Source: Linepithema humile
Taxonomy: Eukaryota; Arthropoda; Insecta; Hymenoptera; Formicidae
Assembly: GCF_040581485.1 (NCBI RefSeq)
Contig: NC_090128.1
Location: 11,656,001 to 11,720,000 of the forward strand
Direction of reading: 5' to 3'
Length of the DNA stretch: 64,000 nt
Below, piece by piece: positions 40,524 to 53,770 of the stretch (positions within the stretch are counted from its first letter, which is position 1; each line of letters begins with the position of its first letter). Position numbers and translations under genes: made by a program. The notes beneath the pieces were generated by a model that did not search any database, was not told where the DNA came from, and saw nothing but the letters and a program-made list of their open reading frames with translations.

Positions 40524-43500
40524 TGCACGACGGGTCGTTTCGTCGTGTTGAAATAGAAACACCGCGGTGTTTTACGGTTTGCACCTTCCGCGGAAATTGG
40601 AAGTTTTACGAACGTCCTAGCCGACATCGGCGGAAACGTGATCCGCGACTACGTTCGGCGATCACTGGAATCGTGTTACCGCCTCCTTTTTCCTATATAC
40701 TCACGCTTTATATCTCTCTATTTTCCGCTCAGTCGTGACGTTGATCGTTCGACAAGCGATCTCCGAGTTGATACGAAACGAGAGAAGTGGTCCATATCCA
40801 CGTCAAAAACGCGTGATCAATTATACTGCTGCAAACCTATAGGATACTATTCTTGTCGACTCAAGTATAAGACTCTAAATCCATGTCACGTAGAATATTT
40901 ACAACAATACGCCGGAACAATAAAGTAAACTAAAATTTTTGCTTATTTAGTTGATAGCATATTCTGCAAATGGTTCGTTTTCTCAGTAATTAATTCTTGC
41001 TAATTAATTAATGAAATTTTGCGAACCGATTATCAAAACAATTTCGCTCTTACAAAAAACAGAGTAGAGACAACTTTTCAATAAAATTTTGTTTTAAAAT
41101 ACGATGAAATTTGTGAATCGTGATATTCTGTTTAAAATCAAGGATCAATTTTGTTTCAGTGCAGTAATTGGTTTTTTGTAATATGCTAAATTAATTTTTA
41201 ATTAAATACCTTTTAAATAATTTATCTGAAAATTTTATATGGTTTTACCAGAAAGTAGGAAGTCTGAATTTTTAGTGTACTTTGTTTCAAAACGCTGCAA
41301 CGTTTTTATGACCTCAAGCGACTGCGCGTGTACTCACTCACATTGGTAAATAACTGATTGCGCATGTATAGGTAGATAAGATTGCTACGCAGATCGCGTG
41401 TATTTAGACCGTAAACGGAGTGCCCACTAAATCTTCGAAATGTCATGATTCGACAAAAAATCAACGTAGAGACATGAAAGGAATATCTTCAACTTCAGTT
41501 ATTTCGTGTGCAATCGCGTCTACTACAAGTATTTTTATACTTCTACATATATTTTTCTATATTTTAAGATAAACATTATTAGATGACAATTGCAAACGGA
41601 ACGTTTTTTAATTTGCATTACCATGTAAATAACAGAAGATTGCGTCAGCGGAAAGTTTTTTCAACTGATGAGAAAATAGCGAACAATTATATTTGCGATT
41701 GCGAAAATTTTACGACGCAATAGACAGTTTGATCTATAAAAAAATTGTACGTGCGATAGAACCTTCGACGAAACGTTCGGTAAGGGAATTTGATGGGCAA
41801 ATCGAACAGGGGATTACATTCGCCGTTCGAGCAAAAGTCACGGAGTGTCCCGTCAGCGTTTCGCGACGAATTTTACCGAGTAATTACCGGAGGAAAATAC
41901 GGCAGTCCGAAGGCGGACGTTTGCACGCTATCGCGAAATTGTTCGTGCGGAATAAAAACCGCAACTCTCGTACCGGAAAACTTTTTCAGCATTTGTTCGT
42001 TGCAAGTGGTAGGAGCGGCAATTGCACGGTGGAAAGTTGATCGGAGTGGAAAAACGGTAGCGGGGACAGGAGCGCGGTCTCGCGTTATCTCGTTGACTTT
42101 TCGGCGAATACCCCGTTTATTCGCGCGTTTTATTCGCGATTACGTGTCACCAATCGCTGGTACACAATGGTCTCGAAAGTTTGCGTTGGTTTCGTTGTGG
42201 AATATGGTTGTGCGAGAGGTACGCCTGTGCTTGCATTTCGCGGCAAGCACATTACCGCTATCTCGATGTCTTTAATGTAAACGGCGTGTGTAGTGCATAT
42301 CTGTTTAGTAACCACAAATATGATGATAAATATTGAACGTGATTCGACTGTGCGCATTTATTAATCATAGTACAGAAGTTGTCTTTGAGTGTGGCCACCG
42401 GTATAGAATCGCTAAACGACCTTCCACTCTGCTACTCGTCAGACGACCAAGTTTTTTTCAGCGAACCGCGAAATTAATGATTCCACTCGAGTCGCCGCTC
42501 TGAGGAATTAATACTTTGCTCTTTGATATCTCGCTGTCGAGTGCATTCGTGAAAGACTCGCGCATGCAAGACAGTCAAACCGAAGCGCGATTTACTTTGC
42601 GTTAATTAAGACTTTCGGTAGACATGCTCCGAGCTATTCCGATCAGATTCTTTTCAATACTTTTTTTTTATGCTTTCGATTGAACGCCGTGCGATAAGTT
42701 GCTTTTTAAAACTCAATCAAACGTAAAATTTTCAATCAATATGAGTTTTCGAGTAAATAGAATTCAGAATTTATTTTAAATTGATGACAGAATAGATAAA
42801 ATAAGTTGATAGATAAAAGGCCTTAAAAAATGATGTTATTTTTAATAAAAAATCAATATATGCGCAATATGTTTCCGCTTTATTAACATAAACTGTGTTA
42901 AAATGAGTGCATCAAAGTGGAAATTGCTGAAAATACGATTTAGACCGATATTTTAGGGACTCGATAATCTATTTGTTAGTCGATCAAATTTGCTATCTGA
43001 TGGAAACTTTCAGCCACTAAAACTTTGTACGAAGAATCCAGAAGTTCTCACGTGACAATCCGATTAGCCGATAAACGTGATAATCGATAAATATCTACTT
43101 TGGTCTAAAAAAAATCAACTTTTTCAATTATAATGTACCATCAATTTTAGAATATTTGAAAAATAAGCTGTCGATAGTAAAAGGTTTACGAAACGCGGTA
43201 GCATATTTAAGATATTGGGCGACAACAGATGTATATTAAAATATAACTTGGAATCAGCTCACGAATGAAACAATATTAACTTGGAAGCATTCAATATGCA
43301 TCGCGGTAACACGTATCCGGCTGCATGGAACGCAAACTCTAAGCTGAAGTTCGAGCGACAATATAATTACGATACAGCACTTTAGATTAGCAGTACATTC
43401 CACGCGAATAATTCGCAAATCAGATTAATTCTGTAATATCGTGAATAATTAAATGGATGGCTTCTATGCGTTTAACAGAGGTATTCACTGCTCGTGCTTG

Positions 43501-45442
43501 AAAATGGAAAGTATTCTTTCAATGCCGCGCATTCTCTAGTAATTGCAAAATTTCTAATTCTCTTTGCTCTCGAATTTTCCCTTTTTTCAACACCACTTGG
43601 TAAAAATCTCGTCATGCGTGCTCGAGGCATATCACCCCGCAAGTTTTCATTACGCCGGAGTCTTTAATCGCTGTACCGTGAAGAAGGAGAAGAAAACACC
43701 GGAGGACCGACCTCTCTCCGTGTGCGCGGTCGAGAGTTCGTTCGGGTCGAGAAGGATTTACGGTGTCGGGATAGAAGGCGCGACCCCCTCGACTCTCGGC
43801 GAGAGAGATCGAGTGGCCGGATAAGTGGCCACTTCCGGAAATAAACAGGCGCGTGTCTCTCTCGCGAACGAACGGGGAACGAATGGCGAAGAAAGCCGGC
43901 TCTTTATCACCGCGTCGTCGTTAGTTAATAAACGTTCGATGTAGATCCCTTTTCACGGCTTGCGGGATATAAAAAGCAAAATCACATGGAGAGATATACG
44001 AGCCCCGGAAGTAGGGAGGAGGGGATAAAGAGAAAAAGAAATAACGTATATTAAGCGCGCATATCCTGACCAATTTTTTTATTTTTTTTATTCTTGTATG
44101 CTCTGCGAAAATGTTTTAATAACATTTATAAATATGATGAGAGAGAAGAACCAGATGTGCTTTCATTAAGCAGGGATCTCACCGGTAAATCCTGCGGGAT
44201 ACGCCTGGTTCATTCGACAATATCCCCGGTGTTGTCGGCGTGTGCGTTTCGGGGTCGCATCAATTCGCAACGAGAGCGTGCTTTAATTCAGTCGTCGACG
44301 GACTACGACAGCGCGTGCTTTATGAAACGCTTTCGTGATAAAAATATCAAGCTGCAATGTACTCTCCACGTCTGCTAATAAATAATGAGAGCCGTTGGAA
44401 TTCGCGAGAAATATCGTCTTCTCGTTGCAATCAACGCCGGGTCTTTCAAACTTTAACAAATGAAACTCGGGGAAATAGATTTTTCAATCTGTATCGTTAG
44501 ATATAAATTTTGTAAAATTGGCTTTTATACATTATTTTCCAATTTATACTCGCTCGAATTTGTTTTATGCAATTATTAACAACTTCTACGCGCAATAGGT
44601 TTCCTTTATGCAGGAGCAATTCATACTTATTGCACTAAGAATGGAGCTGCAGTGCCGTTGATAAATTCTCTTCTTTCTCTTTTTGTTCTCGACAAACGTC
44701 AGCTCACAAATACGAGGCATATTTGTTCGCGTCGCGTGAGAAATATCCGATCGTTTCCCCATTTCAGCAGCTCTCAACGAGCCGCGAGATTTCCGAGCGG
44801 CGAAATGCGAAGTCGGCGGAATGGGAGAGGCGGGAGCGCGCTCACACAAAGGGGTACGTGTGCGGGTTGAAAATACGAGGGGGCGGGAGCATTTGCCGTC
44901 ACCTCGACCGTTGTGCCCGCATGAAAATAGCATTGCTCCGCTGCGGTGGCGGCGGCGTCGTAGGAATTTCCTAAATTTTTAACGGTAATCGTTACGTGCC
45001 CTTAGTCCGATACCCAGGTCACGCAGCCCGTCAGCCGCACAGAGGTGGCGGACGCGAGCCGTTACCACCATATTGTGTGAATGTGTATGCGCGAGGGTGA
45101 GAGAGAGAGATGACGGGAGAGAGAGAAGGAACCCGTTGGCCCATAATTCAGACGGTACACACGTAGCATTTACGCTGGCATCGTGTGCACCAACACGCGT
45201 GGAAGAGAATGCAACCCGCCGCAGGAATTCAATAAGTTCGAATCGCCCGAATATTTTCCGTCTCCCGCGAGCGAGCGCAGCGAGACCGCGAATGTTTTGT
45301 ACTTTTAAGATGTATGCATGCTACGCGCCTCGACAATTACATTTGTAAATTTTATGAAAGAATACGAGCGAATTTTTCACTTTAATATTAATTTCGGATG
45401 TGATTCGATGAAAGCATATTTTTCGTAATTTTTATTTACAAA

Positions 45443-45482
45443 AGATAGTAGAAAATAGCAGAAAATAGTGGAAAATAGTAAA
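45443..45482. repeat. 10-base tandem repeat GAAAATAGCA
   Basis: Four near-identical units (GATAGTA, then GAAAATAGCA, GAAAATAGTG and GAAAATAGTA). Confidence 0.85.
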
Positions 45483-46445
45483 TAATTCTCTATATCAAGT
45501 AAATCAACACTTGTATAGATTGTGTTTGTGTGGATTTAATTTTAGACAAGCTTCTTTTACAAGAGTTGAAAATGGTATTATTATTTCTGGTCGATTTTCA
45601 TGATATTATCTAAAATTGTTCGCCATAAGTCGACAAGTATAACCGACTGTAAGACGATTTTGCGACCGACGTGACCGAGATTGAGTAAAGTTTGCGCGAG
45701 TAATAATTCGTGTCGATATGAAAACTTAACTATATCGATCCACGAGTTTTCTTACTTTGCTACTTTGTTTCTGCGGTTAAATCGACTCTTTTACACGACT
45801 TTCCGCTTATCAAATGGTGCGTGAAGCACTTTACTCGTATCATAAATATTTACAACAGTAAAAGTGTCTCGGCGATCGTCAACGGTTTGCTTCAAACAGA
45901 TATCTTGTATGCGTCGCGCCATAACATGATGATAAATGATTCTTTGACACTCTTTTTGAGTGACACCGAAATAATGTCGAAGTTATTTATGTAACACGTG
46001 TATATATATGTAGGGTGTATCGCGAGGAAAGTTTAATACTCTAAAAACCACAGTAATGGGAATTCCGAAAAGTAAACTTTGCTTTTTTCAGAAACTTCTT
46101 ACTTTAATTGTATCGAAAATTATGCATTTTTTATTAAGTTAAAAGTAGAGAAGATTGAAAACGTAAAAAAAAATTTTTTATTTTATTTCTTTTGTTTTAT
46201 TTTTCTTGTAAGATGTCATAAAACTTTTTTCAATTTCTAATAATAATTTATTATTAAAATGGCAAAGTATAGTGTAGTATTGGAAATGTTTAAAAGCTAA
46301 ATGAAAACGAAGCACAATATTAGACTCAAATGTTGATTTTTATTATCAGAGTTGCAAATGGAATTAATAGCGTATAAAATAATGTGTACAAAAAATCGCA
46401 TTAACGACCCTTTATAAACTTTATTAAAGTGGAAATTTTTCAAAG

Positions 46446-46461
46446 ATATATATATATATAT
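46446..46461. repeat. (AT)8 microsatellite
   Basis: A perfect AT run. Confidence 0.85.
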
Positions 46462-47723
46462 TACGTGTACAGGAATTTGTTTTGTTCTGCTTATGGCACG
46501 ATACTTGACGCCGGATAATGTCGCCCTGTCAGGCTGCTGCGTCGTTCATGCTCGCAATATTTAATCGATGCACGTCGAAGTAGGATAAAAAAAAAGGCAG
46601 ACCGGAGTATCGTAACGTCGAGCGATAAAACTATCGCTCTTAAAATACGGTGGCCATATCGCAATATTCGTAATACCTGAAATATGGCCGGTATTACCTC
46701 GCTCTGGCAATAATTTACCCAGGATAATACCGTTAGTAATGCACTAATACACGCTCGATGTTACATTACTTTTTCGCCATAGCCTCTCTATCGTACCACG
46801 TGTTACACTGTGCATTTCCGCCGCATTCATAAGCGGCAAATCATACTTTTCGAATTTGCCTCGAATTTTCGTGCCAATGAGAATAACCGATCTATACAAT
46901 TCTGTGTTCCCAATTTTGGGCGCATCATCGATAAAATGTCAAATTAAAATAGTCTTTTTTAATTGCTTGAGAGAACAAAAATTATTTCTTCACTGTTCTA
47001 AATCTTATTAAAAAAAATTTTTTTTTAATTTTTAGTGTAGAAAAGAAATGCACACGTTGAAATTACTATTTAATTTTCATTATCTGTACATTCAAAGTTT
47101 TTTTGGTGTTGATAATTTTGTGATATTCTTAATAATTTATAAAAAATTACAGTTTCGTTGTTCTAAAAATATTCTTTCTCCAAAAAAATATTACGAGCAT
47201 TAAAATCGTCGTACAAAACGTATATCGTTTTACGAGTTCGAATCTTTTCTTTCTCGAAGGGTGAAAGAAAAATGACGCCTCTTGGCTAGGATTGGGCCAA
47301 TTGTGACCCACGGCACGGACAAGCGGCGTCAAACGAGGGGAAGAAAAAAAGGAAAAGTGACGTCTGAGTTATAGCAATTGTCATAGACGGTCACGGTGAG
47401 CTGGCTGGTCTCGTAACTCGTAGGAATGGACGATGCCTTTGAATCTATAGCGTGCCCATAAAGGGGTAACGGGGAGAAAGGATGCACGCTCGAGCACGTC
47501 TCGCGCCGATAGCGTCAGAGAATATCCCGCAAATGGTGCATCCGGCTCGTGGCGAGGAGGAGATAGGTGCATCCCCGGTACGCGTCTGTATGTACACCCG
47601 CATGTACATACGTCGTCAGTGTTACACTAGCGCGTGATGTCGTGTACGAGGTATCTCGGATCGAGCACGTCTCGCGTCACCTAGATTCTGCGCGAATAAA
47701 CTGGAGAAAGTGGTCTTTTCATA

Positions 47724-47774
47724 AGGGTTCGTTAGAGTTCACAAGAGTTCAGTAAGGGTTCACGAGGGTTCACG
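47724..47774. repeat. Five-copy 10-base minisatellite (AGGGTTCACG)
   Basis: Units in order are AGGGTTCGTT, AGAGTTCACA, AGAGTTCAGTA, AGGGTTCACG and AGGGTTCACG. The last two are identical. Confidence 0.85.
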
Positions 47775-50099
47775 CGACGGGAGCATCGAGAGCGAGCAAA
47801 CGCTTGCTAATCGCGGCTATCAAAGCGCAGCTGGATTTTAACGCGCTACCTTCGATCTATCGTTCGGCTTGTTATACATTAAAACTGCTGATTCTCACAA
47901 AATATTATTGCGTGGAATATATTTCTAAACTCTATTGAAACGAGTTAATTAAGTTTTGATCGAACAAGCTGAAAAGTGTAACGTAAGGTAAAACTCATTA
48001 AGTCAATATCTCTTTAAATTCTTTTATGCGGTAACAAAAAGTGCGGAACTATTTTGAACGTCTATCGGAGAGTTAATGGCGTTTAAATTTTAATCGCTTT
48101 CTCGTCGCGTCGGGCAATTTTCTCAGAGTTTATCGCGTGGAATCTACATACTAAGGAAAATATGGTTCACGGGAGACACTGGATATAGTTCCACGTTGCA
48201 CGTCCGATGTTTGCGCGCAACGTACGCGGAATCGCATAAACATAGGGCCGTCGCCGAGGGTTGTATGTATATAGTCGACGAAATAAGGGACGGAAATAGG
48301 AGGCTAGCACTCAGAAGAGGCATCCAAGCACCTGTCGAACGTGACTTGAGATGCATCGTAGAAACCGCTTCCGCTAGTTGTATGACTTGTGTGTCTCCGC
48401 GGAGACACGCACTTCCGTCTCGGCAAAATATTTCACGTAATATGTTCGCGCAAACGGCAAACTCTGATACACCATTTATTTATGCTGTTTAACAGTTAGT
48501 TGTAACAATCTTTGAAATGACAGTTAAAAATAATAATCTTAGAAACAACATAAAAAATTAGTGAGATACAACTTTTAGAAAAGCGCTTTCGATAAGAGAA
48601 TTATATATATATTAACTATCGTTACTTCGAGATTCACTAGATAGCAAAAACTCGACGAAGGCGCGTAAAAGCGACGGGAAATCCGTTCCGTCTGATTCAC
48701 GAGGAAGAATACCTTCCTAATCGAGAGACTTGGAACGGTCACGTGCGGTTATCGCCGCTACAAGCTGAAATCCCTCGACGAACGAGAGCGCGGCGACGAG
48801 AGAGGGTGAGCGCGTGACACACGATGGAAGTCCATAAATCTAATCGACGTCCACGGAAGCACGAACGCGGGAGAGGGCAAAAAAGACGAAAGGTGAAAGT
48901 GGGAGGGCGGAATGCGGAAAAAGAGAGAGATAGCGAGCGAGGACGAGAGAGGGGCGGGGTGGTTCGTTAAACGAGCTTAACGTGTGCCACCCCGTGGTAA
49001 GGCATTACTCTCGGCTAACGGGCCGTGTTGCAAACCCTATTAGCAATATATTTTCCTCGCTCCGTCGGACCTCCGGCCCGCCATTGTGTTGCCGGCCGAA
49101 CGGTTTACACGTTGTCGTTGGAAGCGCGCCGCGAGCGTCCAGCGAGATTTTCGGTCCCGTGGGCCGGAAGCCCGCGTTCATCGATCCCTATCTCGTTCTC
49201 TGACACTGACCCTTGTAGACGCGGCAGATTTGTGCGCCCATCGGACAAATTCTTCTTGATTTTCTGACCGATCTCTTGAGCCCTCGACATGCGGAACAGC
49301 GGCCTGTTGATTTGCCGGTTGATAGTTAAATGCCACCTGGGATCTCGTGTCTGAAAGCTATTGAGCACAATTTATCGGAAATCCGGAAATTTATTGCATG
49401 GGTGATATTTGTGTGTTACATTGGTTTTCAACGCATTTTTTGTAATATTTTTTATCGTTGCAAGTAACATGGCAATTTTAAATCTGTACATTTGAATAAA
49501 AATATTTAGCATTTAATGTCACGGAATAAATGTTTTAAATTTACTAATTGTCATAGAGCTCAGAGAATGTTCTAGCATTTTAACTTTGCTTTTTCCCCTT
49601 TCTCTCTCTTTTTCTGCCTCACAAGTGATGCTTCAAAAAATCACGGTAAACATCCGCGTGACGCTCAACCGTTGTTCGCGGTGGCTCATAAAAGACGGAG
49701 AGAAAAAAGACTACAAAACACGATCCTCGCAAGGAAACTAGCGAGCGTCGACTTTTCAGGTGTGCCACCTCGTGTCTTCCATTTATAAGCGACAGTGCGC
49801 CAAGAAGACCTGTGCGGCGGTATTCTCGCGCTGGCTCTCTGTGCAGTAAAATTTCTACAAAAGTTCCTCTCGCAAACGCGCACGTTACCTAGGCCCGCAT
49901 ACGTTACATCTCGCTCTCTCCGACCATTGCTTTACCTCGCGAGACCGAGGGAAATGTCGGTGGGATTCGCGAGTGCGGACCGCAACGGCTTACCCTGCAC
50001 CTACGTGAGCCACACGACGATTCACCACTTTTCTCTCTTTCTCCCTCCTTTTCTCGGGGAAGACACGTGAATCCTGCAAATAATATTCGCGGAAAGCAG

Positions 50100-50126
50100 G
50101 AGAGAGAGAGAGAGAGAGAGAGAGAG
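50100..50126. repeat. (GA)13 microsatellite
   Basis: A perfect GA run in a GC-rich island. Confidence 0.92.
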
Positions 50127-50650
50127 TCCCGGGTAGCCTCGAGCTGGCTTTGTACGGGGCGCTTTGTGCGACTTTGGATGGGTTTTAGCGGGGCTTCGAC
50201 GCCGCGAGCTCGGCGACGTAGCGGGTCGAATACCAAAACAGCCGTTCTGCGCTCGCCCATCCGCCCGCTCGCGCGCACGGAGACGGTAATAAATATGTAA
50301 AACTCGGCCGGAGGGTGAATCGCGCGCGGGAAGATTAATGAGCAATTCCCGCGGGGCTGCCACGGCGGTGGGAGAGAATTCTCCACGCAGCACGTATCGC
50401 TACTTCCGTTCTATCACTACCTCGATTTTGATAGGATGACATTTTTTTTTAGCCAGATAGTTTCGTAATCGGTCGATTACGTCGGTAATATATATATTAG
50501 AATAACAATATGATAATATCGCCCGCTAGTATCGCGCTCTCGTATGAATATTCATGAGATTAGTGCTCGTGACGGCGATTTATTTTGTAATTAACCGTGG
50601 AGGGGTAACGTAAAGTTATTGCTAATTAGCACTAACACCGGAGTATTACG

Positions 50651-53031
50651 TCGCGCGATATAAAGGAACATGATGTAACACCACGATCATTAGTAACTGA
50701 TATAAAAGTTCCGTCTAATGAATTCAGCGAGTAAAGCAAAAATATGCATTTCTGCAGTAAGATTGCGAACAAAACTTCATAGCGGAGAATTAACATTTTA
50801 AATTTCACTATAGTAATCAAAAAAAGTTCACGCGACAGCAACAATGTATCAAGAAATTTCTTTTGCATTATACTTGATGAAACTGTAAAAATTTTTTTTC
50901 TTTTAAAATAATTTAATTCAAGATACAGATATCTGTCCGAGATAATTCAACTATTAGAATTCTGCAAGGCGCAAAAAGAAACGTGATAAGCGCGGTCACG
51001 AATACGGCGCGATAAGATTTCCACGAGAATGGCTGATGGAAGTAGTAAGAGTACGCACCGTGTCAGGCAGCGCGCGACTCTCGACGGCGAGACATCAGGC
51101 GCATCTTTCGGGTTTTTCTCAGTGAGCGAGTCGATTGTCAACGTGACAATGGCCGGCTGGATTCGAAAGCGGGGAAAATTCGCGCTCCGAGGAAGCGCGG
51201 GACGACTGTCGGATATCTCGCCGACGGATAAACGCCGTGTAAAAGACCGTGAATGCCGAGTATTAGCGCCACTAAAGCGTCGTCTCGCGCCGCCCTTGCG
51301 TAATCTCCGTCGAGATTACGACGTCCGTCTGCAGAATCCCGTGGGAAACGGGAACGCTCTCCTCGCCGCTCCCAGAAAAGTTCCTGCTTTTCAGCATATC
51401 GATTCGAGCCAATAGCGATCGTATCGCACGCCCGAGACGGCAATTATTCGGACAACGATTATTGAATTCTTTCCACGTCGCTAATTTAATCGCGATGGGC
51501 CGATATCTTTTTGCATACGACGAAGGATCCGAATTGAGTCTAATTATTCTTCTGTTCTGCGATAGAATAATAATGTAAGTTTATATTTGTTGGTTTTTAA
51601 TTTATTGAGAGAGTTTTGAAAGCAAATAATAATTAAAAATTTTATTCCTCTACGGTATATTGAAATTAAATTGGAATTAATGATTAGAATTAATTAATAT
51701 TGAATATCTTTTTAACATACGACTTATATATATATATATTAATGCACCATTTCACAAAAAAATCGACGCTGAATAATTTTAGGTTTATAAAATTATTGTG
51801 GTTTTCTTATTTTTTTTATCAACATAGCGCATGTAAAATTTTATTGTTACTTTTTGTACCAAACAGTGTTGCGAGTCAACACATATTTATAATATTCATA
51901 TTTACATCAAATTTTCGTTTAATATTCATATTCGCCTATTACAGAATTTTAAATTATCTTGAATAGATATTTTGATGTTTTGTCAAAATCGAATTATCTC
52001 AAACATTAATATTCATATTTTGTGGCGTAGTTTTGAATATAGGTCGACAATCGTTCCTTTGTTTGTGCGTTCATAGAGCACGTCCTAAAAATATCGCCAC
52101 GTACCTCGGATACAGCTCGGTTATGCGATCGTCGACAGTATGAACAAACAAGTCACGCCGAAGGCACCTGTACCTTCGCTCGAAGCCAAGCAGCGCGCGA
52201 TTCGGACGATCTACATAAAGATTCCCACGGGGGGGTCTCGATTCGGATCGTGTCAGTCCGCCCCGTGGAGCGAAGTCAATCCCAGCACGGCTTACACAGC
52301 GCCGCACAGGTGGCCGCGATCAAGATCGCGCGACGTGCGGTTGCACGTGTCGTCGTGAAACCGAGTAAACTGAATCGGAATATTTCTCGCGTCGAAGCGC
52401 GATCTCTCGCTTATCGAGTTCGCTCTACCGCGAAAGAGCTTTCTCGCGGCTGCGCATCGCGATCTTTTCCCGTTTTCGCCTGCATCTGACTCAATCTTGC
52501 CGAAGAGGGAAAAGGAAGCGCGAACGAATGGAGCGCACACGTCGACCGTCGGCATCGGCGTCGTCGTCGCGACAATAGCCGAGGGCAATTTCCATCCGAC
52601 ATCCGGGCGACATATCGGGACGAGACTCTCGTCGGCTTGTTTGCATTTACCTCGGCTGTATCGTAAAACGGGACTGGCAATGAATGGGACGTAGGGGGAG
52701 CCTGACATCAGTCAGGCAAAAGCTGCTGCTGCTTCACTTCCTCGCCCTTTTCCCTTTCTTGCTGCCTCTCTCGCTCCGTCTGTTGTATAGCAGCTCGGGG
52801 CTATGTACGAAAGAATAGATCTGCGCAATGCCACTCGTGCAAAAATACTCTGTTCGCAGTTAATGAAAATTAATACCTATCAATTTTTTTGAAACAAATA
52901 AAAAACATTGCACATTATAAAAGCACATAATATTTTAAGCGTCTATGTTGCTGCTCTTGAAATTGGTCTATTCGCTTTAAAAATTCTTTGAAATGTACAT
53001 ATCGCTCACGTATCTGTTTTTCTGCTTGCAG
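50651..53031 (+). other. 3' part of the giant intron, up to the Ig2 exon acceptor
   Basis: CpG-rich at 50,940-51,560 and 52,030-52,850, otherwise AT-rich. It ends in a T-rich tract and CTTGCAG. A small hairpin, GCCTGAC-ATCA-GTCAGGC, lies near 52,700. Nothing else was recognised. Confidence 0.6.
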
Positions 53032-53142
53032 TGCCACCGGCGAAGCCGATAATCTATGACGCGAAGAGGCGAGACATGAGCAAACTCCTCGAGGCTTACC
53101 CGGAGGGTGCTGACTTATTTCTGGTCTGCGAAGTACACGGCG
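53032..53142 (+). CDS. Internal exon of the same sidestep-family receptor (start of Ig domain 2)
   Basis: This 111-base exon encodes 37 residues. It opens with the Ig1-Ig2 linker VPPAKPIIYD, continues through RRDMSKLLEAYPEGADL, and reaches the B-strand cysteine in LFLVCEVHGG. The VPPAKP linker directly follows LTVI in sidestep proteins, so this is the exon immediately after 19105-19310. The acceptor (CTTGCAG ending at 53031) and donor (GTAAGT at 53143) are strong, and the phase is 1 in and 1 out. It matches the upstream donor exactly: ATC G joined to TG CCA gives I-V-P. The rest of Ig2, which should begin with a PxPxVTW-type C strand, was not seen before 64000. The exon is too short to stand out as an open reading frame and was found by its motif. 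Confidence 0.9.
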
Positions 53143-53734
53143 GTAAGTGTCAACTGTAACGTCAACACAATTTGATATGTATTTTTAACATTTTACTAAC
53201 ATAAGTAAATGTTTCGAAAGAGGCAATTAAGCCGCGCGAAACTTTTTAATATTTTAATATTCAATTTTAATTGTGCGCTGAATTCTGAAAGGTTAAATTC
53301 ATATTGAATTCATAAGGTCTTGTGCTCGATTTCATTGTATTTAAGGAGCTTAACATAAAATCTTATAAAGTCTATATAAGTTATATAACGTTAAAATATC
53401 ACAGAAACAAGTTTGGAGAAAAGGAAGAAACAGAGCGAGCGATTGTTGTTGTTTTTTATCCAATTTGTATACAATTTAACAAACGCGTTACATTAACTTT
53501 ACACGATTGAAAATGACTTATCTCGATCAGAGAGATTCCGACTTGAGTGCCACTGGAAATCGTCTCGCGAATAAACGATCACGCGCGCGAATCGCTCGAG
53601 GAAACGACGAGGGACGTAAACGTACGTCGTGCGTGCCGAACGAAAAATCCCATCTCGCCGAAGAAGCAGCGCGGGTATTCACTGGCGCGACGCCAATTCC
53701 ATTTAGAGTCCTCGACACAACGCACTCGAGGAGA

Positions 53735-53770
53735 CCGCCGCCGCCGCCGCCGCCGCCGCCGTCGCCGCCG
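53735..53770. repeat. (CCG)12 trinucleotide repeat
   Basis: A CCG run with one TCG interruption, about 590 bases after the Ig2 exon. It makes polyproline or polyarginine in open frames that have no other sign of being coding. Confidence 0.9.

Larger units (their letters stand above)
39071..45350. other. Intron interior: alternating CpG-rich and AT-rich DNA, no gene recognised
   Basis: CpG-rich blocks lie at 39,390-39,960, 40,180-40,920, 41,280-42,660, 43,540-44,460 and 44,580-45,350. No open frame shows a domain, and none pairs with the possible mini-exon at 38,975-39,070. Confidence 0.5.
45351..50650. other. Intron interior: AT-rich, then a large CpG-rich block
   Basis: 45,351-47,140 is AT-rich. 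47,150-50,650 is mainly CpG-rich and contains the 10-base minisatellite and a GA run. No gene was recognised. Confidence 0.5.
19311..53031 (+). other. Giant intron (33,721 bases) of the sidestep-family gene
   Basis: The intron is bounded by GTAAGT at 19311 and a T-rich CTTGCAG acceptor ending at 53031, both phase 1, and joins two consecutive Ig-linker segments of one protein. No exon belonging to the receptor could be recognised inside it. Long introns are usual at this class of neuronal receptor gene and commonly hold enhancers, which here would be inference. Its contents are described in the separate entries below. Confidence 0.88.
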
